From: Brevibacillus dissolubilis
GTDB lineage: Bacteria; Bacillota; Bacilli; Brevibacillales; Brevibacillaceae
Length of the DNA stretch: 64,000 bases
Direction of reading: 5' to 3'
Assembly (NCBI RefSeq): GCF_006170445.1
Contig: NZ_VCNA01000005.1
Span: 124,001-188,000 of the forward strand
Part shown: positions 26,295 through 34,734 of the stretch, piece by piece
Layout of the letters: every line of letters starts with the position of its first letter
How positions within the stretch are numbered: position 1 is the stretch's first letter
Position numbers and translations under genes: made by a program
Notes under the pieces: model-generated
Database searches by the model: none
Seen by the model: the letters and a program-made list of their open reading frames with translations, nothing else
Told to the model about the DNA's origin: nothing

Positions 26295-28688
26295 CTAAGG
26301 GACATGCGGCATAGCGCGGAGCATCTGCTCCAATTCTTCGGCGGGAACGGGACGGCTGTACAAGAAGCCCTGCACCTCGTTGCACCGCTGCCCTTTTAAA
26401 AAGCCCAGCTCCGAATCAGTCTCCACGCCTTCGGCAATGACGTTGAGCTCCAGCTTGGCGGCCATGGCGATGATCGCACTGATGATCGCGGCATGATCGG
26501 AATCTTCGGTGACATCGCGGATAAACTGCTGGTCGATCTTGAGTGTGTCGATGGGGAAATGCTTGAGGAAATAGAGGGAGGAGTAGCCGGTGCCGAAGTC
26601 ATCCATGGAGATACTGATGCCCAGTTTCTTGAGCTGATGGAGGGTCTCAATCACCTGCTCGATGTTTTGCATGGCGATGTTCTCGGTGATCTCCAGATTC
26701 AGATACTGTGGGTCAAGATCTGTTTCCTCCAGAATGACACGGACCAGCTCGGTGAGGTTGCCCTGATAAAACTGGCGCGGAGAGATGTTGACCCCAAGCC
26801 GTACCGTAGGCAGTCCGTTTTCATGCCAAGCCTTGATCTGATAGCAGCTCGTGCGCAGCACCCATTCGCCGATCGGGATGATCAGGCCGGTCTCTTCGGC
26901 GATACTGATAAATTCACCGGGAGGAATCATCCCCAGTGTCGGATGTTGCCAGCGGAGCAAGGCTTCGATTCCGATCATGCTGTCTTGCTCGATATCGATC
27001 TGCGGCTGGTAGTAGAGGATGAATTCGTCACGTTCGATCGCTTTGTGCAGTTCTTTTTCCAGAATCATTTTGCGGGCGATCGCCTGATTCATATCAGGAG
27101 TGTGGAACGAAAAGCCGTTACGCCCCTGCTCTTTTACCTGATACATCGCGATATCTGCTTTTTTCATCAGAGTCTCTGGTTCGAGGCCATCATCCGGATA
27201 GATGGCGATTCCGATACTGCAGGTGATCCTAAGCTCCTGTTCGTCGACCAAAAACGGCTTGGAGAGCGATTTTTGCAGCTGTTGGACGATTCTGATGATC
27301 TCGGCACGGTCTTTGATATCGCGCAGCATCAGGGTGAATTCATCACCGCCTTGTCTGGCTACGAGATCGCCTGCGGGTACATGTGTTTTGAGGCGTTTGG
27401 CCACAGCTTTGAGCAGGGAGTCGCCCAGCAGGTGACCAAGCGTGTCATTGATGAATTTGAACCGGTCCACATCAAGGAATAGGATCGCCACCATCTTACG
27501 GTAGCGGCTGGCCTGCATCAGCTCGACAGAGAGATGTTTTTCGAACAGGCGGCGGTTGGGTAATTCGCTGAGTGGATCATAGAAGGCCATCGTCTCCATT
27601 CGGTTCAGCGCATCGGTCAGTTGGCCGTTTTTGACGGACAGCTCCTCGGTACGCCTTTTGACCAGATCGTCCAGCTCGATGCTCATCGTGTTGAGCTTTG
27701 TGAGCAGCTTTTGATTCTCCGCAAGTGTAATGATCTGACGGGCAATCACCAGCAGGACGGTCAGGATGGAGCCGATCATGAGGATATCGTCATAGGAGGT
27801 GGAGAGCATCACCACCAAAAGCAGGGCCATAACGGCATATGGCACCAGAATCTTCATGTTCTCCAGATCGAGCGGGGAGGGGGGACGTTGGTTGGACGTC
27901 TCCATCGATGGGTCCTGTTGGGTGGCGAAGGCTGATTCATACAGACTCGCTTGTGCCGACAAAAGCAGGGGCAGTATCCACAGCGGGTCAAGCAGGCTGC
28001 CTGAACGGTAGGTGGCATTCACCGTCTGGTACAGATAGATGCTGTCGGTGATGACGAAGCACAAGGTACTGACGAATAACAGAAACAAGGCACGGTTGGG
28101 AAATACTCCCTTGGCAAAATAAAGCGTCATCGCCGCAAAGATCAGCCCCAGATCCAGAATCGGATAGGCAATCACGACTAGCATCTCCGACCAAGAGACT
28201 CCTGCCTGATTCAGGATTGGCTCGATCAGAAAATGCCAGCTCATCGTCATCGCCACGACCATGGTCACCATTACGTCGAATAATAACCGGACCCCGAAGA
28301 AACGGCTTTTGTGCTGGTGGATTTTGGTAATAGCGGCCAGCAGCAGAAGCAGCGGCTGGAGCAGATAGAAAATGTCACATATCCCCGGTGTTACCACCTC
28401 GACTCTCAGTACAATCTCCTGATAGAACCAGATGACCTCTGCCGTAGCATAGCTGCCCAGCCCAAGACACACCAGGAACCAGAAGAGCCGGTCCGGGCCA
28501 GCCATCCGCGGCACAGATGAAAGCACCAGGAGCGTCCCGATCAAGGCTCCCCCAATAGAAAAGAGGTCACCCCCCAATACCTGCAAAAATTCATTACGAA
28601 CATCCCAATAGGTGATCCAGCCATAGTAACCAAGCGTAAAGAGGGCGGTGAATACAAGAAACCGCATGCGGAGAGCTTGCAGTGGCAT
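26295..28688 (-). CDS. membrane-bound GGDEF-EAL protein (cyclic-di-GMP turnover)
   Basis: 797 residues. The N-terminal third has about nine hydrophobic segments. A short coiled linker (LDDLVKRRTEELSVKNGQL) leads to a GGDEF domain with an intact GGDEF motif (ARQGGDEFTLML) and then an EAL domain. The allosteric RxxD inhibition site that normally precedes GGDEF by five residues reads PAGD, so product inhibition is probably absent. The EAL domain has EALLRWQHP, LNLEITEN, SMDDFGTGYSSL, LKIDQQF and VIAEGVET, so phosphodiesterase activity is expected. Whether both activities operate cannot be told. The stop region carries no clear terminator beyond the one shared with yajC. It is the first gene of the accessory stretch. 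Confidence 0.9.
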   Translation of the reverse strand: MPLQALRMRFLVFTALFTLGYYGWITYWDVRNEFLQVLGGDLFSIGGALIGTLLVLSSVPRMAGPDRLFWFLVCLGLGSYATAEVIWFYQEIVLRVEVVTPGICDIFYLLQPLLLLLAAITKIHQHKSRFFGVRLLFDVMVTMVVAMTMSWHFLIEPILNQAGVSWSEMLVVIAYPILDLGLIFAAMTLYFAKGVFPNRALFLLFVSTLCFVITDSIYLYQTVNATYRSGSLLDPLWILPLLLSAQASLYESAFATQQDPSMETSNQRPPSPLDLENMKILVPYAVMALLLVVMLSTSYDDILMIGSILTVLLVIARQIITLAENQKLLTKLNTMSIELDDLVKRRTEELSVKNGQLTDALNRMETMAFYDPLSELPNRRLFEKHLSVELMQASRYRKMVAILFLDVDRFKFINDTLGHLLGDSLLKAVAKRLKTHVPAGDLVARQGGDEFTLMLRDIKDRAEIIRIVQQLQKSLSKPFLVDEQELRITCSIGIAIYPDDGLEPETLMKKADIAMYQVKEQGRNGFSFHTPDMNQAIARKMILEKELHKAIERDEFILYYQPQIDIEQDSMIGIEALLRWQHPTLGMIPPGEFISIAEETGLIIPIGEWVLRTSCYQIKAWHENGLPTVRLGVNISPRQFYQGNLTELVRVILEETDLDPQYLNLEITENIAMQNIEQVIETLHQLKKLGISISMDDFGTGYSSLYFLKHFPIDTLKIDQQFIRDVTEDSDHAAIISAIIAMAAKLELNVIAEGVETDSELGFLKGQRCNEVQGFLYSRPVPAEELEQMLRAMPHVP

Positions 28689-29133
28689 GACATTCCTCCG
28701 TATCTAGAATGACAACAACCTACTGTGTTATGTGCAAATTATGCATAAGGCAGCAGGAGTGATTGGATATGTACCTAAATGGGAAGGAGTTATTGTATAA
28801 AAAGTGGGTATATATAGATAAAGTAGAATAGAGAAATTACAAGCACAACAGTTAAATTCAAATAATTTATCTTCCTATCCAATAAATATTTTAATTGTAA
28901 TAATACGAGTTTAACCATTCTTACAATGTTGAGGGCTTTTAGTTAACTTTGGATTACACGGGCCTTTTAAAAAATAGTAGATTAGCTTAATGTAATTAGC
29001 GACTTTTGATTAGTAGCACATTGTTTACTGAATTGAGTATTATACACAATTCTTTTCATTGATTTGGAGGATAAAATATAGGATATTTAAAGCAACAGGA
29101 TTATATGGAATAGATGGGAGGAATGTAAAGTTT
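28689..29133. other. AT-rich intergenic region upstream of the defence-like operon
   Basis: 445 bases with no convincing gene. The composition changes from moderate GC to clearly AT-rich here, marking the left border of the acquired DNA. A ribosome-binding-site-like TTTGGAGG at 29062 is followed by no in-frame ATG close by. Some promoter-like AT tracts occur, but I could not pick one with correct spacing. Confidence 0.6.
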
Positions 29134-30546
29134 ATGATTCATTATCTGAAAATAACGGATTTGTTTGGGGTTATAGGTAACAACAAAGAGGTTGATTTTA
29201 AGGGGAATATTACAATTATTGTAGGGAAAAATGGATCGGGAAAAACTACTGTTCTGGATATATTGAACATAATTGTTAATAGAACATTCAACAAATTACT
29301 TAAATATAAATTTGATACAATTGAATTAATTACTGATGAAGGACAGTATAAAATAATCAACCAAAAGGACTCAATATTGATCGCTCGTTTAGATGTTGAG
29401 AATGTGGCATTTAATGTTCAAGATAATCAGTTGTCAAAGATCAAATTAAATGAACTTAAAAATCTACTCACAGATTTAAGTTTTGAAAATTATAGAAATA
29501 TCAGTGAGTTTACTGATGATATGGGGTTTATATCCAAATTCTTTATTCTTATTAGAAAGGGTGAGACAGATGAAAGGGAATTAAATAAAGTCTTTTACTC
29601 TTTTTCACTCTCTATAAACCCATTGTATTTTCCGACATATAGAAGATTGGAGACGGACTTGTTAGAACTGTTGGATGAACCGAACACTAAACGGGATTTA
29701 TTTTTCCCAACAAGAAGATTCATAGAAGAACATTTAACAAGTTTAGTTACCAATTTGAAGGGAACTATTGTTGGATTATCTAACAAGGACATTAATAAGA
29801 TAATAGCTTCTAAATGGCATGAGAATTTGGAGAAAGAAAAAATATTATTGAATTCACTTGTCAAAGATTTCTTTTTTTCATTATTACAACCGCCTACTGG
29901 TAATTTTTTACCTTCAAATGTAGATGACGTTGAAAGTATTCTAAGTAACATTTTCCTAAAAACTGGTATGTTCGAAAAAAATGACAAGAGTAAAAAGGAA
30001 GAAATTAGAAGTTATGCTGAGAATCTTAAACAAGCTAGTAGTAAATTGGAAGATTCAGAAGACCAGCTTGGAGCATTAAGGATTCTATTAACTCATGAAA
30101 AAGTTGAAAAATTATTACATATGTATAAAAAGACCGAGGTAGAAATAAAAGCTGCTAACAGACCGTTTGAAGATCTAAAAAAGACATTAAATAGATTCCT
30201 TAAAAAGAAAGTGAGTATTTCAGATGGAAATCTAAAGTTTGAACATGATCTAACATATGAGGACTTATCTGCCGGTGAGAAACAATTAGTTGCTATGTTT
30301 GTTTACATAAAGTTGTCATTGTCTGATAATTCAATTGTGATAATAGATGAACCTGAACTTTCACTACATGTAACATGGCAAAGGAAATTTTTATCTGCAT
30401 TAGTGTCTGATATTCAACCAATTCAATATATTGTATCAACCCATTCTCCATTTATTATTTCTGATTTTGGAGAACACGTTCAACCTCTTGGTCCTGAAGA
30501 TTATGATGAAGATGATATCGAGGATGAGGTAGAGATGTATGAGTAG
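29134..30546 (+). CDS. AAA ATPase, AriA-like (PARIS-type) first gene of a defence-like operon
   Basis: 470 residues from ATG 29134, preceded by GGGAGG at 29116 (12-base spacing). An open frame extends upstream without a better start. The N-terminus has an ABC-type Walker A (GKNGSGKTT, residues 31-39). A long helical middle (about 100-370) precedes a signature-like LSAGEKQLVAMF, Walker B (SIVIIDEPELSLH) and a switch histidine in VSTHSPFIISDF. This is the AAA_15/AAA_21 type found in PARIS AriA, RloC-like and OLD-like proteins. The next gene overlaps by eight bases and encodes a DUF4435 protein, the known partner of AriA. Defence function is inferred from that pairing. Confidence 0.8.
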   Translation: MIHYLKITDLFGVIGNNKEVDFKGNITIIVGKNGSGKTTVLDILNIIVNRTFNKLLKYKFDTIELITDEGQYKIINQKDSILIARLDVENVAFNVQDNQLSKIKLNELKNLLTDLSFENYRNISEFTDDMGFISKFFILIRKGETDERELNKVFYSFSLSINPLYFPTYRRLETDLLELLDEPNTKRDLFFPTRRFIEEHLTSLVTNLKGTIVGLSNKDINKIIASKWHENLEKEKILLNSLVKDFFFSLLQPPTGNFLPSNVDDVESILSNIFLKTGMFEKNDKSKKEEIRSYAENLKQASSKLEDSEDQLGALRILLTHEKVEKLLHMYKKTEVEIKAANRPFEDLKKTLNRFLKKKVSISDGNLKFEHDLTYEDLSAGEKQLVAMFVYIKLSLSDNSIVIIDEPELSLHVTWQRKFLSALVSDIQPIQYIVSTHSPFIISDFGEHVQPLGPEDYDEDDIEDEVEMYE

Positions 30547-31390
30547 ATCAATTCCGAGAATTACAATTGAAGCTAAAAATAATTTGAGATTCTTGGAAAA
30601 AGTTAAACCTGGTATTATATTCGAAGGGAAAACAGACTATGATATTTATGGTTATTTATTAGCTAAAAGCAAGCACGGAAAGAGGTGTGGAAAAGATGTA
30701 GACTTAGTAATCGGTGAGTCTAAAAACAATATACTAAAATATCATAAGGGTGGAATAACATTTCCTTATATCGCAATTATTGACTCGGATTACGATAAAT
30801 ACCTATATAACTGTATCGAAGATGAAAGAATTATATACACTCATTACTATAACATCGAAAACTATCTAACTTTAGAAGAGGTATTGGATGACTTTTTAGA
30901 TGGTGTAAAAATCGTTGGAGACCCTTCTGTTACTGGGAGGAGTATGTTACAAGAAGCATTAAACTCGATTCAGCCGTTTATTATTGCTTGTTTTATAAAA
31001 ATGGTAAATTCTCATAGCTATAAACTAGAAGACGTTAGTATTGAAAACGAACAATGGTGGAATTCAAAAGAAGGTTGTATAGATTCAGACAATATGAAAA
31101 AATATCTAGCCGTCGCAATGGATGGCTTAGATAACAAATTAATAGATGAACAATTTGAGTTTGCTTCTGACAAGATTAACAGTTTGGAAACTGTTGATTA
31201 TATTTTAAATGGTAAAAGAAAGTTAGAGGCCGTATTTTTTTGTATGCACAAATATTTTCCGAATTATATGAAGGGACGTAATAAAAAGGTTTTTGTTGGC
31301 GATCTAAGAAGAAGTCTATTATGCTCTCCAATTGTAAGTGAATTTGTAGATATTATTGATCAAAAAATTAGTGAACTATTAAGTCGATAA
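30539..31390 (+). CDS. DUF4435 (TOPRIM-like) protein, AriB-like candidate effector
   Basis: 283 residues. Motifs of the TOPRIM-like DUF4435 fold are visible: IIFEGKTDYDIY with Glu29, IAIIDSDYD with Asp82 and Asp84, and YNIENYL near residue 107. In the PARIS system the DUF4435 subunit AriB is released by the ATPase on sensing a phage trigger and cleaves host tRNA. That is established for characterised PARIS, and only inferred here. The start overlaps the ATPase gene by eight bases, showing translational coupling. AT-rich composition matches the rest of the operon. Confidence 0.8.
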   Translation: MSRSIPRITIEAKNNLRFLEKVKPGIIFEGKTDYDIYGYLLAKSKHGKRCGKDVDLVIGESKNNILKYHKGGITFPYIAIIDSDYDKYLYNCIEDERIIYTHYYNIENYLTLEEVLDDFLDGVKIVGDPSVTGRSMLQEALNSIQPFIIACFIKMVNSHSYKLEDVSIENEQWWNSKEGCIDSDNMKKYLAVAMDGLDNKLIDEQFEFASDKINSLETVDYILNGKRKLEAVFFCMHKYFPNYMKGRNKKVFVGDLRRSLLCSPIVSEFVDIIDQKISELLSR

Positions 31391-31419
31391 ATAAAAATTA
31401 TATTCAGGGGGGAAATAGT

Positions 31420-32466
31420 TTGGGTGCTGCGAAAGTTATATCAGTAATAAACTATAAAGGTGGGGTTGGAAAAACAACAAGCGCTTATAATATAGGCGTA
31501 GGTCTCAATTTCCTAACCGATAGCAAGGTATTATTGGTGGATTTAGATCCGCAATGTTCTTTAACCAATATTGGATTAAAGGCTTATTCTAAAGCTACTA
31601 GGAGAGAGTTTAAAATCGAAGACTTATCTTCTTTTCAAAGTATCAATTATGTTATTAGAAGTTACTTAAAACAAATAACTCATGATGTTCAACCAAAGAT
31701 TAATTATGATGATATTGTAGTAAAAAACTTTTATCAAGGGAAATACTATCGACCAAGTAATATGGATTTATTACCTGCTACTATGTTTGACACTAGCGAA
31801 AGTTCCTATCCAAAAGGGCTAGATGACTTGGAAATTGAAATGGCAATGAATTATGTAGGGGAGGGAACCAGATTAAAACAATTATCTCTGTTTGCTAAAT
31901 TTTTTACAGAACACAATATTAAAGAGAAATACGACTTTATTATTTTTGATTGTCCTCCGGCAAATAATTTAATCACACAAAATGCTTTGATTGTATCTGA
32001 TTATTATATTATTCCTACCATTATGGATGATCTTAGTACAAATGGAATAACACATTTACACAATCTAATTCAAAAAACAATCTTTGAAAAAATACATCAG
32101 CAATACGGGGATATAATTAATCAACATCTTGATACTCCCCATTACCAGTTTTTTCATAAAGCCAAGGCGGAACTATTAGGTATCTTTGAAACGTTAAAAA
32201 AGGCAACAACTGATACAAATTTTTCAAGGAGAACGTTGCAATCATTACCTTACTTCAGTGACAAACTGCTTTCTAATACTATTTATCACCATGTAGATAC
32301 GGCCAGACATACTGGAGGGGGACAATCAGTTTTTTCTGTTTTTGTTGATAAAAATAAGTATTCTCCGCATGTGTGTTATGGAGAATTGATTTTGGAAATA
32401 CTTGATAAAATTGGGTTTCCTTATAATGAGGAGGATGCAAGACTAAAAATAAACAACTGGTTGTAG
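31420..32466 (+). CDS. ParA/Soj-like ATPase in the defence-like operon
   Basis: 348 residues. The deviant Walker A KGGVGKTTS (residues 13-21) and LLVDLDPQCSLTN (around 38-50) mark a ParA/MinD-type P-loop ATPase (AAA_31); DFIIFDCPPANN is the second nucleotide-binding motif. It begins with TTG at 31420 after AGGGGGGAAA. The C-terminal part (after about residue 210) is larger than in chromosomal Soj. No parB gene or centromere-like repeat array is visible nearby, so ordinary plasmid partition is unlikely to be its only role. It follows the DUF4435 gene after 29 bases and runs straight into the next gene. Confidence 0.82.
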   Translation: MGAAKVISVINYKGGVGKTTSAYNIGVGLNFLTDSKVLLVDLDPQCSLTNIGLKAYSKATRREFKIEDLSSFQSINYVIRSYLKQITHDVQPKINYDDIVVKNFYQGKYYRPSNMDLLPATMFDTSESSYPKGLDDLEIEMAMNYVGEGTRLKQLSLFAKFFTEHNIKEKYDFIIFDCPPANNLITQNALIVSDYYIIPTIMDDLSTNGITHLHNLIQKTIFEKIHQQYGDIINQHLDTPHYQFFHKAKAELLGIFETLKKATTDTNFSRRTLQSLPYFSDKLLSNTIYHHVDTARHTGGGQSVFSVFVDKNKYSPHVCYGELILEILDKIGFPYNEEDARLKINNWL

Positions 32467-32475
32467 GTGAAATAT

Positions 32476-33060
32476 ATGAAGATACGAGAAGGTTTAACAA
32501 ATTTAAAAACATATCACAATTTGCTGGTTGAATTGAAAGCCGAAAAGAAAAATCGTGAATTGATAAGTGAAATTATAGAACTGTTAGCCCCTCTTGCAGA
32601 TCTGGAATTTAAAGTTGCTAAAAACTTAGTTACAAATGCACTTTCCAAACAGTATCGTATAGAAAATAAAGAAACGACTGATATAAAAAAAGTGGTCGAG
32701 CTCTATAAAAAGCATAAGATTGAGAACTGCACATTAAGTAAAGAGGAAGAAGATATTATCTCAATATTTGAAGAGAGAAATGAAGAACTCAAAAAACTTG
32801 TCGGGTTACCTATTAACGAACTTTATAATGAAATAGGAAACAAAGACGTTAACACTTTAACAACAAGTGAAATCAGATTCATGTTAATGTATTTTTTCGA
32901 TATGAATATTACAGGAAAAAAAACTAAAAAAGAATTACTTGATTTGTTGCTTAATACTGTTTATCAATACAATTACTCAAGGAGTCTAGAAGAGAATTAT
33001 ACGAAAGTTGTAATGAAAAAGCGTACTGGCGAGAGTAAGGATGAAGAAAAAGGAAAGTAA
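32476..33060 (+). CDS. unknown protein, last gene of the defence-like operon
   Basis: 194 residues from ATG 32476, which has AGGTGA five bases upstream; GTG 32467 directly after the previous stop is an alternative. The product is highly charged and helical. The segment at residues 128-161 (LTTSEIRFMLMYFFDMNITGKK followed by a helix) loosely resembles a SAP-like helix-loop-helix nucleic-acid-binding motif. This is a weak visual similarity. It could be the DNA-binding partner of the ParA-like ATPase, which is an inference from position alone. I do not recognise the family. Confidence 0.7.
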   Translation: MKIREGLTNLKTYHNLLVELKAEKKNRELISEIIELLAPLADLEFKVAKNLVTNALSKQYRIENKETTDIKKVVELYKKHKIENCTLSKEEEDIISIFEERNEELKKLVGLPINELYNEIGNKDVNTLTTSEIRFMLMYFFDMNITGKKTKKELLDLLLNTVYQYNYSRSLEENYTKVVMKKRTGESKDEEKGK

Positions 33061-33073
33061 AAATAAAACAATC

Positions 33074-33113
33074 AATACGGCTGTCGATATTATTTTCGAC
33101 AGCCGTATTTGGT
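33074..33113 (+). terminator. terminator of the defence-like operon
   Basis: AATACGGCTGTCGA pairs with TCGACAGCCGTATT, followed by a T-rich tail. It closes the four-gene unit. The stretch 33114-33308 up to the insertion sequence holds no gene. Confidence 0.8.
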
Positions 33114-33308
33114 TTAACTAACTAAAATTAACTTGTGCCATACTAAATAAAAGATCTAATCCTTTTAAGTCATTACTAATACCAACATTAGGGATAGTTC
33201 CTAGTGCTCATTTAAAGAGATATCATCTATTCCTTGAATAACAAAGATGTATTAGGTTCCTAAGAATAAAATTTAGTCCGTACCAAGTTGGACTTTCATC
33301 AAACCCCT

Positions 33309-33329
33309 TTACACCAAGTTAAGACCACG
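33309..33329 (+). repeat. left inverted repeat of the IS3-family element
   Basis: Pairs with 34509-34529 at 17 of 21 positions. Confidence 0.7.
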
Positions 33330-33357
33330 TTAACTTTGGAAAAAGGGGTTGTTTTGT

Positions 33358-33645
33358 ATGCGGAAAAAATATGACAAGGCATTTAAGACCGCAGCTGTTA
33401 TGCAAGTACTACAAGAAGGTAAACAGGTGACCCAAGTTGCTAAAGCCCTCGGTATCATTCCAACGATGTTAAGCCGGTGGGTCTACGAATATCAAGCGAA
33501 CCCCGATAGCGCCTTTTCTGGAAATGGAAATCCAGTCGTCAATAAGGATGTCGAGATGAAACGTTTGCAAAAGCGACTAAAAGAATTGGAATCGGAGAAT
33601 GAAATCTTAAAAAAGTTTCAGGCATTCTTGAAGGATCTACATTAA
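33358..33645 (+). CDS. IS3-family transposase OrfA
   Basis: 95 residues from ATG 33358. It has a helix-turn-helix (AFKTAAVMQVLQEGKQVTQVAKALGI, then LSRWVYEYQ) that recognises the terminal repeats, and a C-terminal leucine zipper (MKRLQKRLKELESENEILKK). Near its end the codons TTA AAA AAG (33607-33615) form a classic A-AAA-AAG slippery site. A fraction of ribosomes would slip by -1 into orfB and make the OrfAB transposase. Confidence 0.9.
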   Translation: MRKKYDKAFKTAAVMQVLQEGKQVTQVAKALGIIPTMLSRWVYEYQANPDSAFSGNGNPVVNKDVEMKRLQKRLKELESENEILKKFQAFLKDLH

Positions 33646-34505
33646 CGAAATATCGCTTTATCCAGAAGAATGCCCCTACCTATACCGTAAAACTTCTTTG
33701 CCATATACTTAAAGTAACTCGACAAGGTTACTACGATTGGAAAAAGCGTCGTAAAAGTAACCGAGCCATTGACCTTGAGGTTCTGGAAGATGCGATACGT
33801 GATGTCTATAAAGAGTGTAAAGGCCGCTATGGCAGCCCACGAATCGCGCTGGAATTGTGCAAACGAGGCATATTTACCAGTAAAAATCGTGCCGCCCGTC
33901 AGATGCAGAGGATGGGGTTGTCTGCTGTTTCGTCTCGCAGGCGAAATCAAAATTGGAAAAAGCCCGATGCAACAAGGATTATTGAGAACCTTGTGAAACG
34001 GGCCTTTACGACTGAAAAGAAAAACGCCTTATGGGTGGGAGATATCACCTATATCCCCTTGCAAACAGGCTTTCTGTATCTCGCTACATACCTTGATGTT
34101 TTTTCAAGAAAAGTAGTCGGCTGGGCGATGAGCACAAGGATGACAGATCAGCTGGTCATCGATGCCTTTATGCAAGCTGTAGGCAAGGAACATCCAAAAG
34201 AAGGGCTCATTGTCCACACGGACAGAGGCTCTCAATATACAAGCAAGCGATACCAAGAAAAACTGAGGCTTCTAGGAGCCCGAATCAGCATGTCTCGCCT
34301 CGGTGATCCCTATGACAATGCCGTCATGGAATCTTTTTACAAGACACTAAAACGCGAACTAATGCCTGGAATCAAACATTTTAGCAATGAGCAGGAAGCT
34401 CGAAATGCTATTTTTGAATATATTGAGATGTTCTATAATACCAAAAGGATGCACTCGGCTCTGGGATACAAAAGTCCAGTGGAGTATGAGAAATCTTATT
34501 TGTAA
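33615..34505 (+). CDS. IS3-family transposase OrfB (made by -1 frameshift as OrfAB)
   Basis: In the -1 frame relative to orfA the reading continues KVSGILEGSTLTKYRF and runs to 34505, about 296 residues. It contains an HTH_21 region (YKECKGRYGSPRIALEL) and an rve integrase core. The catalytic triad is Asp in WVGDITYIP, Asp in HTDRGSQYTS and Glu in NAVMESFYKTLK. No stop codon interrupts it, so the element appears able to encode an active transposase. Confidence 0.88.
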   Translation, partial: VSGILEGSTLTKYRFIQKNAPTYTVKLLCHILKVTRQGYYDWKKRRKSNRAIDLEVLEDAIRDVYKECKGRYGSPRIALELCKRGIFTSKNRAARQMQRMGLSAVSSRRRNQNWKKPDATRIIENLVKRAFTTEKKNALWVGDITYIPLQTGFLYLATYLDVFSRKVVGWAMSTRMTDQLVIDAFMQAVGKEHPKEGLIVHTDRGSQYTSKRYQEKLRLLGARISMSRLGDPYDNAVMESFYKTLKRELMPGIKHFSNEQEARNAIFEYIEMFYNTKRMHSALGYKSPVEYEKSYL

Positions 34506-34508
34506 GCG

Positions 34509-34529
34509 CTTGGTCTTAACGTTGTGTCA
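34509..34529 (-). repeat. right inverted repeat of the IS3-family element
   Basis: Ends TGTCA; pairs imperfectly with 33309-33329. Confidence 0.75.
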
Positions 34530-34554
34530 AGGATAATAGGGTAAGTCCAAGTCT

Positions 34555-34562
34555 GGATAGCT
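34555..34562. repeat. 8-bp target duplication of the IS256-family element, left copy
   Basis: GGATAGCT, identical to 36038-36045. Confidence 0.85.
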
Positions 34563-34607
34563 GGATCTGTCAAGAATTTTGTGTAAACTCAAGCTCGCTT
34601 GTTTCTA

Positions 34608-34728
34608 AAGGTTTCATTCCGCAAGTGAACAATCTTTCTTCCTGTCGAAGAGATCAAGGGCGTTAGGCGAAGCGTACCCTTGACCTTTTCGACAGGAAGA
34701 AAGACAATGTTCACCGGAATGGAACCTT
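34608..34728. repeat. 121-bp hairpin inside the IS256-family element
   Basis: Long inverted repeat between the transposase stop and the left end of the element. A perfect 16-bp inner stem (34634-34649 with 34688-34703, CTTTCTTCCTGTCGAA) is extended by AAGGTTTCATTCCG paired with CGGAATGGAACCTT. The apex has TCAAGGG / CCCTTGA around TTAGGCGAA. No T run follows on the minus strand, so a simple terminator role is unlikely. It may be a separate palindromic element that landed in the insertion sequence. Confidence 0.75.
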
Positions 34729-34734
34729 CTTTTG

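Larger units (their letters stand above)
33309..34529 (+). mobile_element. IS3-family insertion sequence (IS150-like), apparently intact
   Basis: Imperfect terminal repeats at 33309-33329 and 34509-34529 match at 17 of 21 bases, and the right end finishes TGTCA. Inside are orfA and orfB in the usual -1 arrangement with an A6G slippery heptamer. All three catalytic acidic residues are present. I see no matching 3- to 4-base duplication outside the ends, so the insertion may be old or rearranged. The left border is less certain than the right one. Confidence 0.85.

Noticed and set aside
31420-33060. Plasmid partition locus (parAB)
   Set aside because: No recognisable ParB, no parS-like repeats and no replication gene. 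The genes share an operon with an AAA ATPase and a DUF4435 gene instead.
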